Positions 16,739 through 24,682 of a DNA stretch of 64,000 nt are shown in pieces. Location of the stretch: assembly GCF_015645095.1 (NCBI RefSeq), contig NZ_JADOTW010000001.1, forward strand, positions 62,001-126,000, given 5' to 3'. The DNA is from Halomonas sp. 328 (GTDB taxonomy: Bacteria; Pseudomonadota; Gammaproteobacteria; Pseudomonadales; Halomonadaceae). The notes under the pieces were generated by a model, which made no database searches, was not told where the DNA came from, and was given only the letters and a program-made list of their open reading frames with translations. A program made the translations under genes and the position numbers. Numbering within the stretch: the stretch's first letter is position 1; each line of letters opens with the position of its first letter.

Positions 16739-19126
16739 TTAGAAAAGCCCCAGCTGACGGTCGATCAGGGCATCGAAGTCGTCGCCGACGAAGGGCAGGA
16801 TGGCGTCCGCCACCGGCTTGAGCTGGCGGCTCAGGTAGTGGTCGGTGTCGATGGGCGAGTGCCGCGCCTCCAGGGGCTCGGGGCCGGCGGTGGTGATCAC
16901 GTAGCGGATCCAGCCGCCGTTGCGGTATTGGGGTGGTCGGCCCAGGCGGGCGTTATGCTCGTCGGCCAGCCTAGCCGCGCGTACCTGGGGCGGCACGTTG
17001 CGCCGGTAGTCATCGAGGCGCCGACGCAGTCGCTTGCGATAGACCAGCCGATCGTCATCTTCCCCCGCCGCTAGCCGCGCCACGCAGTCTCGGATGGTGT
17101 GAGTGACCACCTGGCGCACATAGTCCCGGTAGGGCTCGCCGGTGAAGACGCGGCGGTAGAGCTCGCGCTGGAACGCCTGGGCCAGCGGCGTCCAGTCGCT
17201 GCGTACCGTCTCCATGCCCTTGAAGACCACCCGCTCCTCCCCCGTGGCGTCGCGCACAAGGCCAGCGTAGCGCTTCTTGCTGCCCGCCTCGGCGCCACGA
17301 ATGGTGGGCATCAAGAAGCGCCGGTAGTGGGTCTCGAACTGCAACTCCAGGGCGCTCTCCAGGCCCAGCTCCTCGGCCAGGTGGTGGCGCCACCAGTCGT
17401 TGACATGGGCCACCAGGCGCCGCCCGAGGGCCGCCGCCTCGGCCTCCTCGAAGGCTCGCCCCAGCCACACGAAGGTGGAATCGGTATCGCCGTAGATCAC
17501 CGTATAGCCCTCGGCCTCGATCAGCTCCCGGGTGCGGTGCATGATGGCGTGGCCGCGGCGGGTGATCGACGAGGCCAGTCGGGCATCGAAGAAACGACAG
17601 CCCTTGGAGCCCAGCACCCCGTAGAAGCTGTTCATGATGATCTTCAGGGCCTGGGAGAGCGGCGCATTGCCATCGGCCTTGGCGGCCTCGCGACCGGCCC
17701 AGACCCGTTCGACGATGGCCGGCAAGGCATGCTGACGGCGCGAGAAGCGCCCCCCCAGGTAGCCGGGCACGGCGTCGGCTTCCTCCTTGGCGGCGATCAG
17801 CCCCACCGGGTCGATCAAAAAGGTGCGGATGATCGACGGGTAGAGGCTCTTGAAGTCGAGCACCAGCACCGAGTCGTAGAGGCCGGGGCGAGAGTCCATC
17901 ACGAAGCCGCCAGGACTCTCCGCCGCCTGCCCCTCCCCCAGGTTAGGGGCCACATACCCCAGGCGGTGCATGGCCGGCAGGTAGAGGTGAGTAAAGGCGG
18001 CCACCGAGCCGCCGCTGCGATCGGCGGGGAGCCCGGTGACGCTGGCCCGCTCGAGCAAGAAGGCCAGCAGCTCGGTCGTCTCGAAGATACGCGTGACCAG
18101 CTCGCAGTCCTTGAGGTTGTAGCGGGCCAGCGCCGGCTTGTCCTCGGCGAAGCGCCGTTCGATCTCCGCGAGGCGCTGATAGGGATTATCGACGGCCTTG
18201 CCCTCGCCGAGCAGGGTCCGCGCCACATGCTCCAGGCTGAAGGAGGCGAACTGCCAGGTGGCGCCGCGCAGGGCCTCGATGCCGTCGACGATCAGCCGCC
18301 CGGGGGCAGAGACGAAGTGGTAGTTCTCCTGGCTGCCATGGGCGCGCCACTCCAGTGCCGTCCCCTCGCGTCCCAGGCGCAGCGGCACGCCCAGGGCCTC
18401 GGCATGCTTCTGGAGGAGGCGCAGGTCGAACTGCACCAGGTTCCAGCCGATGATCACGTCCGGGTCGAACTCGGCGAACCAGGCATTGAGCCGCTCCAGC
18501 AACTCACTGCGGCTGGCGCAGTAGTCAAGGGCGAAGTCGAGCTCCGCTGCGGCCTCGCCATTGGCCGGCCCCAGCATCAGTACCCGGCGCTCGGCGCCGC
18601 TCTCCAGGGCGATGGAGTAGAGCTCGCCGCGGCCGCTGGTCTCGATATCCAGCGACACCATGCGCAGCGGCGGGCGGTAGTCCGGGGCGGGACGCAGCCG
18701 GGCATCCATCAGGCCGCCCTCACCATCCGGGGTGCCGGAGACCTCCACCGGGGCGGTGATAAAGCGCTCCATCAGGTAGCGCTCCGGGGGACGGATATCG
18801 GCCTCGTAGCAGTCGACCCCGGCCTCGCGCAGGCGGCGCACCAGGCGCTGCAACTGGCGATACTGGGGGCAGTAGAGGCCCACCACCGGGCGCCGCTGGA
18901 AGTCACGCAGCGCGAGGGGGCGGAGTTCGGCCTCGCCGGCCGGCACGCTCGACAACAAGGACTCGGCCAGGTGGCGCTGACCGGCGGGCAGGAAGGCCAC
19001 CGAGGGCCGGGGCGCCAGGGTGACCCTCAGGGGGCCCTCATCGGTGGCCAACCAGAAGCCGACCCGAGTGCCCTCCGCGTCATCGTCCCAGTGCCGTGTC
19101 AGCAAGAAGCCCTGCCGTGTGATCAC
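16739..19126 (-). CDS. polB: DNA polymerase II
   Basis: A 795-residue family B polymerase (E. coli Pol II has 783). It carries the exonuclease motif SLDIETSG, the polymerase motif A DFKSLYPSI and the catalytic YGDTDST of motif C. It begins QGFLLTRHW and ends RQLGLF, as E. coli PolB does. The start is a GTG at 19126, the only start that reproduces the E. coli N terminus; the open frame continues upstream across trxC in a different frame and that part is spurious. Pol II is a DNA-damage-inducible polymerase for replication restart and lesion bypass. I saw no clear LexA box. trxC lies 65 bp upstream. Confidence 0.96.
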   Translation of the reverse strand: MITRQGFLLTRHWDDDAEGTRVGFWLATDEGPLRVTLAPRPSVAFLPAGQRHLAESLLSSVPAGEAELRPLALRDFQRRPVVGLYCPQYRQLQRLVRRLREAGVDCYEADIRPPERYLMERFITAPVEVSGTPDGEGGLMDARLRPAPDYRPPLRMVSLDIETSGRGELYSIALESGAERRVLMLGPANGEAAAELDFALDYCASRSELLERLNAWFAEFDPDVIIGWNLVQFDLRLLQKHAEALGVPLRLGREGTALEWRAHGSQENYHFVSAPGRLIVDGIEALRGATWQFASFSLEHVARTLLGEGKAVDNPYQRLAEIERRFAEDKPALARYNLKDCELVTRIFETTELLAFLLERASVTGLPADRSGGSVAAFTHLYLPAMHRLGYVAPNLGEGQAAESPGGFVMDSRPGLYDSVLVLDFKSLYPSIIRTFLIDPVGLIAAKEEADAVPGYLGGRFSRRQHALPAIVERVWAGREAAKADGNAPLSQALKIIMNSFYGVLGSKGCRFFDARLASSITRRGHAIMHRTRELIEAEGYTVIYGDTDSTFVWLGRAFEEAEAAALGRRLVAHVNDWWRHHLAEELGLESALELQFETHYRRFLMPTIRGAEAGSKKRYAGLVRDATGEERVVFKGMETVRSDWTPLAQAFQRELYRRVFTGEPYRDYVRQVVTHTIRDCVARLAAGEDDDRLVYRKRLRRRLDDYRRNVPPQVRAARLADEHNARLGRPPQYRNGGWIRYVITTAGPEPLEARHSPIDTDHYLSRQLKPVADAILPFVGDDFDALIDRQLGLF

Positions 19127-19191
19127 CCCTGCCCCCTTCGCATCGCTTTCGGGCCATTCTAGCGCCAAGTCACCTGGGGCGGGATGGCGGG

Positions 19192-19629
19192 TCAGGCCAG
19201 ATGCGGCCTGAGCCACTGGGCCAGTTGGGCCGGCGGCATCACTCCGGCCTGGCGCGCCACTTCGCGGCCCTCGCGGAACACCACCAGGGTGGGAATGCTG
19301 CGGATGCCGAAGCGCCCGGCCAGGACCTGCTGCGCCTCGGTGTCCAGCTTGGCGAAGCGCATCCGCGGCTCCAGCTCCCGGGCCACCTGGGCGAAGATCG
19401 GCGCCATCGTCTGGCAGGGGCCGCACCAGCCGGCCCAGAAGTCCACCACCACCGGCAGCTCGCTGCGTGCCACCAGGGCAGAGAAGTTGTCGGCGGTCAG
19501 CGCCACCGGTTCGCCGGTGAACAGCGGCTGCTTGCACTTGCCGCAGCGTGGCGCATCGCTCAGGCGGGTCCGGCTGACGCGATTGACGGCATGGCAGTGA
19601 GGGCAGCCCAGGGTCAGGGCATCGGACAT
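19192..19629 (-). CDS. trxC: thioredoxin 2
   Basis: A 145-residue protein with the TrxC plan: an N-terminal zinc module with CPHC (9-12) and CGKC (29-32), then a thioredoxin domain with the redox motif WCGPC (68-72) and cis-proline in SIPTLVVF. It reduces protein disulfides in the cytoplasm and is typically induced by oxidative stress. GGAGAC precedes the ATG. It lies between the metallophosphoesterase (24 bp upstream) and polB on the same strand. Confidence 0.96.
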   Translation of the reverse strand: MSDALTLGCPHCHAVNRVSRTRLSDAPRCGKCKQPLFTGEPVALTADNFSALVARSELPVVVDFWAGWCGPCQTMAPIFAQVARELEPRMRFAKLDTEAQQVLAGRFGIRSIPTLVVFREGREVARQAGVMPPAQLAQWLRPHLA

Positions 19630-19653
19630 GGGAGTCTCCGGAGCGAAATCGGC

Positions 19654-20472
19654 CTAAGGTCCCCCCAAGATGGGGGCGAGGCCCCCCGGCCTCAAGTCAG
19701 CATGCCCCCCAGGCAGGCAGACGATGCCCTCGGGGCAGAATAGCGGCGGCGCGAACTCGCCGGGGTAGCCACCAGGATTGGCCACCACCCGGGTACCGCG
19801 ACAGACGAGGTCCACCGGCTCATGCACATGGCCATGCAGCCACAGCGCCATGCGCCCCATCAACCGCTCCAGGTGCGAGGCGAAGGCCGGCGAGAGCGGG
19901 TCACCCCGATAGCGGGGCGGGATGCATTGGGCCAGGGGGGCGTGATGACTGATCACCACGCAAGGGCCGGCCCAGGACTCGGCGAGGCGCGCTTCGAGCC
20001 AGGCCAGCGCCTGGCGATGCAGGGCACGGCTCGCCGCCGGGGTAAAGGCCGCGCCGGCGGGCTGCTCGATCACCTGGAAGTCCGGCATCAACCGGCACGC
20101 CTCGCGTTCGGTATGCTCGGGATCCTGGCACGGATCGTCGGCATAGAGCGCGAAATCGGTCCATAGGGTGGTGCCCAGGAAGCGGACCCCCTCCAGGATC
20201 ACCTCATCGTTATCGAGCAGGTGAATACCGAGTCGCCGCGCCTCGTCGCGCAGCTCCCGACGCAGCGTCGGCATGCAGCTGCCATAATACTCGTGGTTGC
20301 CGGGCACATAGAGGATCGGCTGGTCGCGAAATCGGTCCGCGGCCCAGGCCAGCCCCTGCCCCTGGGCATGGATATCGCCGGCCAGCACCACGACATCCGC
20401 CGCCACCGGCGGGAGCTCCCGGCCTTCGTCGAAGTGTTCCAGGTGCAGGTCGGACAAGACCCGTAGACGCAT
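19654..20472 (-). CDS. calcineurin-like metallophosphoesterase
   Basis: A 272-residue cytosolic hydrolase with all metal-binding motifs of the family: SDLHLEH (Asp8, His10), GDIH (33-36), GNHEYY (58-63), SHHAPL and GHVHEP. The start at 20472 is chosen because GGGAGG stands before it; an upstream in-frame ATG at 20535 adds 21 atypical residues. The substrate (nucleotide, phosphoprotein or other phosphoester) cannot be told. It begins 80 bp after the cupin gene and precedes trxC. Confidence 0.9.
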   Translation of the reverse strand: MRLRVLSDLHLEHFDEGRELPPVAADVVVLAGDIHAQGQGLAWAADRFRDQPILYVPGNHEYYGSCMPTLRRELRDEARRLGIHLLDNDEVILEGVRFLGTTLWTDFALYADDPCQDPEHTEREACRLMPDFQVIEQPAGAAFTPAASRALHRQALAWLEARLAESWAGPCVVISHHAPLAQCIPPRYRGDPLSPAFASHLERLMGRMALWLHGHVHEPVDLVCRGTRVVANPGGYPGEFAPPLFCPEGIVCLPGGHADLRPGGLAPILGGP

Positions 20473-20552
20473 CAATGACCTCCCATGTTGATACGGCGCC
20501 CGACTCCTTATGACTCGCGGGCGGCAAAGGGACACACCGCCCTGAGGAAAGC

Positions 20553-20867
20553 CTACGCCGGCCGATAGTGCACCGCCAGCCAGACGCTGTCACGCTCCGG
20601 CGTCGTCCAGGCAACCCGGTGACGCCGATGGGCGGGGATCAGCAGATGGTCGCCCGGCAACAGGTGGCGTATCTCGCCGTCCTCGAACTCCAGGTGCGCC
20701 TCGCCGGCCAGCAAGGCGACCCATTCGTGATCGGCCTGGTCATACCAGCCGGAGACATGCCCGCGGGAGACGATACGCTCCACCCGCACGCCCTGACCCC
20801 GGGCCAGCTCCTCGACGACTTCCTCGGGGAGCACCTCGGCTGGTGAGGCAAATAGGTTAGCGGCCAT
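20553..20867 (-). CDS. small cupin-domain protein
   Basis: A 104-residue single-cupin protein. The first motif contains GWYDQADHEWVALLAGE and the second PGDHLLIPAHRRHRV, with histidines placed to bind a metal. The ATG is preceded by GGAGGGG. It appears to head a minus-strand unit with the metallophosphoesterase, trxC and polB. The function is unknown. Confidence 0.85.
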   Translation of the reverse strand: MAANLFASPAEVLPEEVVEELARGQGVRVERIVSRGHVSGWYDQADHEWVALLAGEAHLEFEDGEIRHLLPGDHLLIPAHRRHRVAWTTPERDSVWLAVHYRPA

Positions 20868-20999
20868 GTCCCCTCCACCAAAGTCGGATTGTTCGCACCG
20901 CTCAGGCTGTCATGATGCAGCCATAGCGCGAGGACAACCAATAACAACAAACGTCACCATAACAAGCGTCGCGGCAATAACAAGAATAAGATACGCAAT

Positions 21000-21023
21000 A
21001 AAAAAGGCCCCCCGAAGGAGGCC
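21000..21023 (-). terminator. strong intrinsic terminator of an unannotated minus-strand transcript
   Basis: Read on the minus strand, a 7-bp stem closed by a TTCG tetraloop (arms 21017-21023 and 21006-21012) is followed directly by six T (21005-21000). No minus-strand protein gene ends here: the first gene to the right is on the plus strand. The terminator therefore supports a non-coding transcript coming from the right. Confidence 0.75.
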
Positions 21024-21187
21024 AGGTGGAGCACGCCAGCTCACTCTGTGTATCGCCATCTCTGGCGATGTCGCGATTCGTCACTCTCTTCTCGTTGTTC
21101 TTGCTCCTGGACGCCCCGCGTCGATTCCGTTATCAGCGTCTTGCCCTTCGGCCCTCTTCCCGTGGCCGGGGTCTCTGCTTGCCATAC
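21000..21187 (-). ncRNA. candidate small RNA, possibly GacA-controlled
   Basis: Minus-strand segment of about 180 nt ending at the terminator above. It starts after a -10-like TATAGG (21193-21188). It can form several hairpins: CGGCC/GGCCG around ACGGGAAGA, GACGC/GCGTC enclosing AACGGA, and ATCGCC/GGCGAT. At least three GGA or GGGA elements occur, one in a small hairpin loop, as in Rsm/Csr RNAs that titrate CsrA/RsmA. There are fewer such motifs than in E. coli CsrB, so this is a candidate only. No open frame with a ribosome binding site was seen, and the sequence does not match 6S, SRP, tmRNA or RNase P RNA as I know them. Confidence 0.42.
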
Positions 21188-21225
21188 CCTATACGAAATC
21201 CGTGCCACCTACCTTACAAAACCTT

Positions 21226-21243
21226 TATAATCAGCCACTTACA
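21226..21243 (-). promoter_or_regulatory. GacA/UvrY-box-like upstream element
   Basis: On the minus strand this reads TGTAAG-N6-ATTATA, matching 10 of 12 bases of the Pseudomonas GacA upstream activating sequence TGTAAG-N6-CTTACA. Its centre is about 53 bp upstream of the start suggested for the candidate RNA. A further TGTAAG half-site lies at 21218-21213. There is no good -35 hexamer, as expected for an activator-dependent promoter. Confidence 0.45.
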
Positions 21244-21454
21244 CAACCCTTCATATCCCGGGCGGCATCTGGCCAGGCGACCGATCTCGCTCTGCCGCAC
21301 CACTAAGGGGCTTTTTCGCCTTGAACTGCCTCATCCTTGTGCATCACTCTATCGCTGACCTCATCCTTGGTGATATTTCCTGACTTTAAGCAGGAGTCTA
21401 TGTAGATCGGCACTCGCTTAATCCCCCTGTCGGGACATCCATCCGCCCGGGGAG
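21244..21454. other. gene-free spacer with an 11-bp direct repeat
   Basis: No coding sequence or RNA gene is supported. The sequence CCTCATCCTTG occurs at 21329-21339 and again at 21359-21369, 30 bp apart. On the minus strand this reads CAAGGATGAGG, with a GGA core. This may be regulatory for the leftward transcript or chance. Confidence 0.35.
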
Positions 21455-21507
21455 TTGATGGAAAGACTTTCCATAACGCATTATGGCCGGCACCTTTATC
21501 GTGCCGG
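21455..21507 (+). promoter_or_regulatory. promoter with operator-like palindrome for the dehydrogenase gene
   Basis: TTGATG (21455-21460) and CATTAT (21479-21484) are spaced by 18 bp. The spacer holds a perfect palindrome, TGGAAAG-A-CTTTCCA (21459-21473), well placed for a repressor. Just downstream a hairpin CCGGCAC/GTGCCGG (21487-21493 with 21501-21507) runs into the Shine-Dalgarno GGAG (21506-21509). Confidence 0.5.
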
Positions 21508-21517
21508 AGACCTCACC

Positions 21518-22393
21518 ATGCCCCTTCCCCGCCTCGGTTTTATCGGTATCGGCCTGATGGGCGACCCCATGACTCGCCGCCTGCTGGCGGCCGGCTTCCC
21601 TGTCAGCGTCTGGAACCGCTCCCCTGCCAAGGCCGAGCCACTGAGCGAGGCCGGCGCCCACATCGCCTCCTCCATCGCCGAGCTGGTCGCCGAGGTCGAC
21701 GTGATCATGCTCTGCCTGGCCAATACCGGCGTGGTGGAATCGGTGGTCTTCGGCGAGGAGGGCGTGGCCGCCCATGGCCGCCCCGACCAACGCCTGATCG
21801 ACTTCTCCAGCAGCGACCCGGCGGCGACCCGCGACTTCGCGGCTCGCCTCCAGGCCGCCTGCGGCATGGCCTGGGTGGATGCCCCGGTCTCCGGCGGCGT
21901 GGCCGGCGCCGAGGCGGGCAGCCTGGCCATCATGTGCGGCGGCAACAGCGACGCGGTGGAGGCCTGCCGCCCGCTGATGGCGCCGCTGGCCGCCCGGGTC
22001 ACCCATATGGGTCCGGTGGGCGCGGGCCAGGTCACCAAGGTGTGCAACCAGATGGTGGTGGGCTGCCAGGCGGCGGTGCTGGCCGAGATGGTGGCGCTGG
22101 CCGAGGCCAGCGGCGTGGATGCCACCCGCCTGACCGAGGCGCTAAGCGGCGGCTTCGCCGACTCCAAGCCGTTCCAGATCCTCACCCCACGCATGGCCGC
22201 GAGCGACTTCGCCAACCCGCCCTGGCACCTGCGTACCCTGCTCAAGGACCTGGACATGGCGGTGGCCCAGAGCCAGCGTGCCGGCAGTGCCACCCCGATG
22301 AGCGGCCTGGCCGCCCAGCTGATGCGCGCCCAGGCCAGGCGCGGCCACGCCGAGCACGACCCGGCCATCCTGGTGAAGGCCTATCGGGACTGA
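21518..22393 (+). CDS. NAD(P)-dependent beta-hydroxyacid dehydrogenase
   Basis: A 291-residue protein of the 3-hydroxyisobutyrate / tartronate-semialdehyde / glyoxylate reductase family. GFIGIGLMG (7-15) is the dinucleotide-binding loop. DAPVSGGVAGAEAGSL (121-136) is the substrate-binding signature, and GAGQVTKVCNQM carries the catalytic Lys174. The ATG at 21518 is preceded by GGAG. The exact substrate cannot be assigned, and no catabolic partner gene is adjacent. A terminator follows. Confidence 0.9.
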   Translation: MPLPRLGFIGIGLMGDPMTRRLLAAGFPVSVWNRSPAKAEPLSEAGAHIASSIAELVAEVDVIMLCLANTGVVESVVFGEEGVAAHGRPDQRLIDFSSSDPAATRDFAARLQAACGMAWVDAPVSGGVAGAEAGSLAIMCGGNSDAVEACRPLMAPLAARVTHMGPVGAGQVTKVCNQMVVGCQAAVLAEMVALAEASGVDATRLTEALSGGFADSKPFQILTPRMAASDFANPPWHLRTLLKDLDMAVAQSQRAGSATPMSGLAAQLMRAQARRGHAEHDPAILVKAYRD

Positions 22394-22422
22394 GCCGACG
22401 CCAATTGCCTCCGTGATGTCAT

Positions 22423-22456
22423 GCCCCGCTGCACGGCCCAGGCGGGGCCCTTTTTG
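22423..22456 (+). terminator. intrinsic terminator after the dehydrogenase gene
   Basis: Perfect 7-bp stem GCCCCGC/GCGGGGC (22423-22429 with 22442-22448), followed by CC and five T. Confidence 0.8.
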
Positions 22457-22460
22457 TCGA

Positions 22461-22489
22461 TTGTCCCCCTCCGCGACCTTCCGTACACT
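22461..22489 (+). promoter_or_regulatory. sigma-70-type promoter of moxR
   Basis: TTGTCC (22461-22466) and TACACT (22484-22489) separated by 17 bp, immediately after the terminator of the preceding gene and about 40 bp before the moxR start. Confidence 0.5.
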
Positions 22490-22530
22490 TGTTTGATCTT
22501 CAGTGACCCCTTTCGACGAGCGAGACAGCC

Positions 22531-23376
22531 ATGGCATTCGCGGGAACCTCCACCTACGTGGCCACCGAGGCCCTCAAGCAGGCGGTCAATGCCGCCGTGA
22601 CCCTCCAGCGCCCCCTGCTGATCAAAGGCGAGCCGGGCACCGGCAAGACGCTGCTGGCCGAGGAGCTGGCGGCCGCCCTCGATACCCGCCTGATCACCTG
22701 GCATATCAAGTCCACCACCAAGGCGGCCCAGGGCCTCTACGAGTACGACGCGGTGAGCCGCCTGCGCGACTCCCAACTGGGGGTGGAAGGCGTCGAGAAC
22801 GTCGCCAACTACATCAAGCCCGGCAAGCTGTGGGAGGCCTTCACCGCCGACGAGCGGGTGGTCCTGCTGATCGACGAGATCGACAAGGCGGACATCGAGT
22901 TTCCCAACGACCTGCTCCAGGAGCTCGACCGCATGGCCTTCCATGTCTACGAGACCGGGGAGACCATCCAGGCCCGCCACCGGCCGATCATCGTCATCAC
23001 CTCCAACAACGAGAAGGAGCTGCCCGACGCCTTCCTGCGCCGCTGCTTCTTCCACTACATCGAGTTCCCCGACCGGGAGACCATGCAGGCCATCGTCGAT
23101 GTGCATTTCCCGGAGATCGCCCCGCGCCTGGTGAGCGAGGCCCTGGAGGTGTTCTTCGAACTGCGCCAGGCCCCGGGGCTCAAGAAGAAGCCTTCCACCT
23201 CGGAGCTGGTCGACTGGCTGAAGCTGTTGATGGCCGACGACCTGGCCCGGGAGGCGCTCTACCAGCGCGACCCGGCGAAGGCGATCCCGCCGCTGGCCGG
23301 GGCCCTGGTCAAGAACGAGCAGGATACCCAGCTGCTGGAGCGGCTGGCCTTCATGCTGCGTCGCAAGAGTCGCTGA
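22531..23376 (+). CDS. MoxR-family AAA+ ATPase
   Basis: A 281-residue AAA+ protein. Walker A is GEPGTGKT (33-40), the Walker B region reads VVLLIDEIDKAD, and sensor 1 reads VITSNNEKELPDAFLRR. MoxR proteins act as chaperones that, with a VWA-domain partner, insert cofactors or remodel complexes. That partner is the next gene, three bases after the stop codon. This CoxD/CoxE-like pair is common in proteobacteria and its client is unknown in most of them. No obvious client gene is next to it here. Confidence 0.9.
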   Translation: MAFAGTSTYVATEALKQAVNAAVTLQRPLLIKGEPGTGKTLLAEELAAALDTRLITWHIKSTTKAAQGLYEYDAVSRLRDSQLGVEGVENVANYIKPGKLWEAFTADERVVLLIDEIDKADIEFPNDLLQELDRMAFHVYETGETIQARHRPIIVITSNNEKELPDAFLRRCFFHYIEFPDRETMQAIVDVHFPEIAPRLVSEALEVFFELRQAPGLKKKPSTSELVDWLKLLMADDLAREALYQRDPAKAIPPLAGALVKNEQDTQLLERLAFMLRRKSR

Positions 23377-23379
23377 GCC

Positions 23380-24558
23380 ATGTTTATCGGCCTGTTCGAG
23401 ACCCTCAAGCGCGCCGGGGTACCGGTATCGCTGCGCGAGCTGCTCGACCTCCATGCGGTGGTGGAGCACGGCGTGGTGTTCGCCGACATGGAGGCCTTCT
23501 ACCAGGTGGCGCGCACCGTCATGGTCAAGGACGAGCGTCACTTCGACCGCTTCGATCGCGCCTTCGCCGCCTGGTTCGAGGGCCTCGAGAACCTGGATGC
23601 CGCCATCGAGGCGCTGATCCCCGACGACTGGCTGCGCCGCGAGTTCGAGAAGCAGCTCACCGAGGAGGAGAAGGCGCAGATCGAGTCCCTGGGCGGGCTC
23701 GAGAAGCTGATCGAGACCTTCAAGCAACGTCTCGAGGAACAGAAGGAGCGCCACGCCGGGGGCAACAAGTGGATCGGCACCGGCGGCACCAGCCCCTTCG
23801 GCGCCTACGGCTACAACCCGGAGGGCATCCGCATCGGCCAGGAGGGCTCCCGCCACCGCCGGGCCATCAAGGTGTGGGATGAACGGCGCTTTCGCGACTA
23901 CGACAACTCCCTCGAGCTCGGCACCCGCAATCTCAAGATGGCCCTGCGAAGGCTACGCCGCTTCGCCCGCCAGGGGGCCGCGGAGGAGTTCGACGTGGAC
24001 GCCACCATCCGCGAGACGGCCCGGGACGCCGGCCTGCTCAATGTGCAGCTGCGCCCCGAGCGGCATAACGCGGTGAAGGTGCTGCTGCTGCTCGATGTGG
24101 GCGGCTCCATGGACGACCATATCCGCACCTGCGAGGAGCTCTTCTCGGCGGCCCGGGCCGAGTTCAAGCACCTGGAGCCCTACTACTTCCATAACTGCCT
24201 CTACGAGGGGCTCTGGCGCGATAATTCACGCCGCCATAACGAGCGCATCCCGACCCGGGACGTGCTGCACACCTACGGGCGCGACTATCAGGTGGTGATC
24301 GTCGGCGATGCGGCCATGTCGCCGTTTGAGATCACCCACCCCGGCGGCAGCGTCGAGCACTTCAACGACGAAGCCGGGGCCGTCTGGCTCAAGCGCCTGG
24401 TAGAGGCCTTCCCCCGCCTGGTGTGGCTCAACCCCATGCCGCCCCGGGCCTGGGAGTTCACCCACTCGACCCAGCTGATCCGCGAGCTGATCGAGGATCG
24501 CATGTACCCCCTGACCCTGGCGGGGCTGGAGGAGGCGATGGGCGAACTGGCCCGCTGA
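23380..24558 (+). CDS. VWA domain-containing CoxE-like protein
   Basis: A 392-residue cytosolic protein. The N-terminal half is helical and charged (a coiled-coil-like run about 90-120), followed by a glycine-rich stretch (TGGTSPFGAYGYNPEG). The C-terminal half is a von Willebrand A domain with a MIDAS-like LLLLDVGGSMDD, in which the first serine of the usual DxSxS is glycine, and a later GDAAMSPFE. It is the partner of the MoxR ATPase encoded just upstream and almost certainly cotranscribed. Confidence 0.9.
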   Translation: MFIGLFETLKRAGVPVSLRELLDLHAVVEHGVVFADMEAFYQVARTVMVKDERHFDRFDRAFAAWFEGLENLDAAIEALIPDDWLRREFEKQLTEEEKAQIESLGGLEKLIETFKQRLEEQKERHAGGNKWIGTGGTSPFGAYGYNPEGIRIGQEGSRHRRAIKVWDERRFRDYDNSLELGTRNLKMALRRLRRFARQGAAEEFDVDATIRETARDAGLLNVQLRPERHNAVKVLLLLDVGGSMDDHIRTCEELFSAARAEFKHLEPYYFHNCLYEGLWRDNSRRHNERIPTRDVLHTYGRDYQVVIVGDAAMSPFEITHPGGSVEHFNDEAGAVWLKRLVEAFPRLVWLNPMPPRAWEFTHSTQLIRELIEDRMYPLTLAGLEEAMGELAR

Positions 24559-24579
24559 GGCTCGCCGGAGCCGGCACGA

Positions 24580-24615
24580 TATAATCTATGCAGGTTATTA
24601 TTGTTAAAAATAACC
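24580..24615 (+). promoter_or_regulatory. promoter and palindromic operator of the SatD operon
   Basis: A perfect -10 hexamer TATAAT (24580-24585) has only a weak -35 upstream. Starting about where transcription should begin is an AT-rich inverted repeat, GGTTATT (24593-24599) and AATAACC (24609-24615). In this GC-rich surrounding it stands out and is placed to block initiation when bound. Confidence 0.55.
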
Positions 24616-24682
24616 CGTAGGAGCTATATTCAGGGCGAACGCCTGCCGTGAGCCCGCCGCAGGCCCCGCTCGGGAGATAGCC

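Noticed and set aside
20868-21517. tRNA, tmRNA, 6S or SRP RNA in the gene-free gap
   Set aside because: No TPsiC-like GGTTCRANTCC, no CCA end and none of the conserved cores of these RNAs on either strand.
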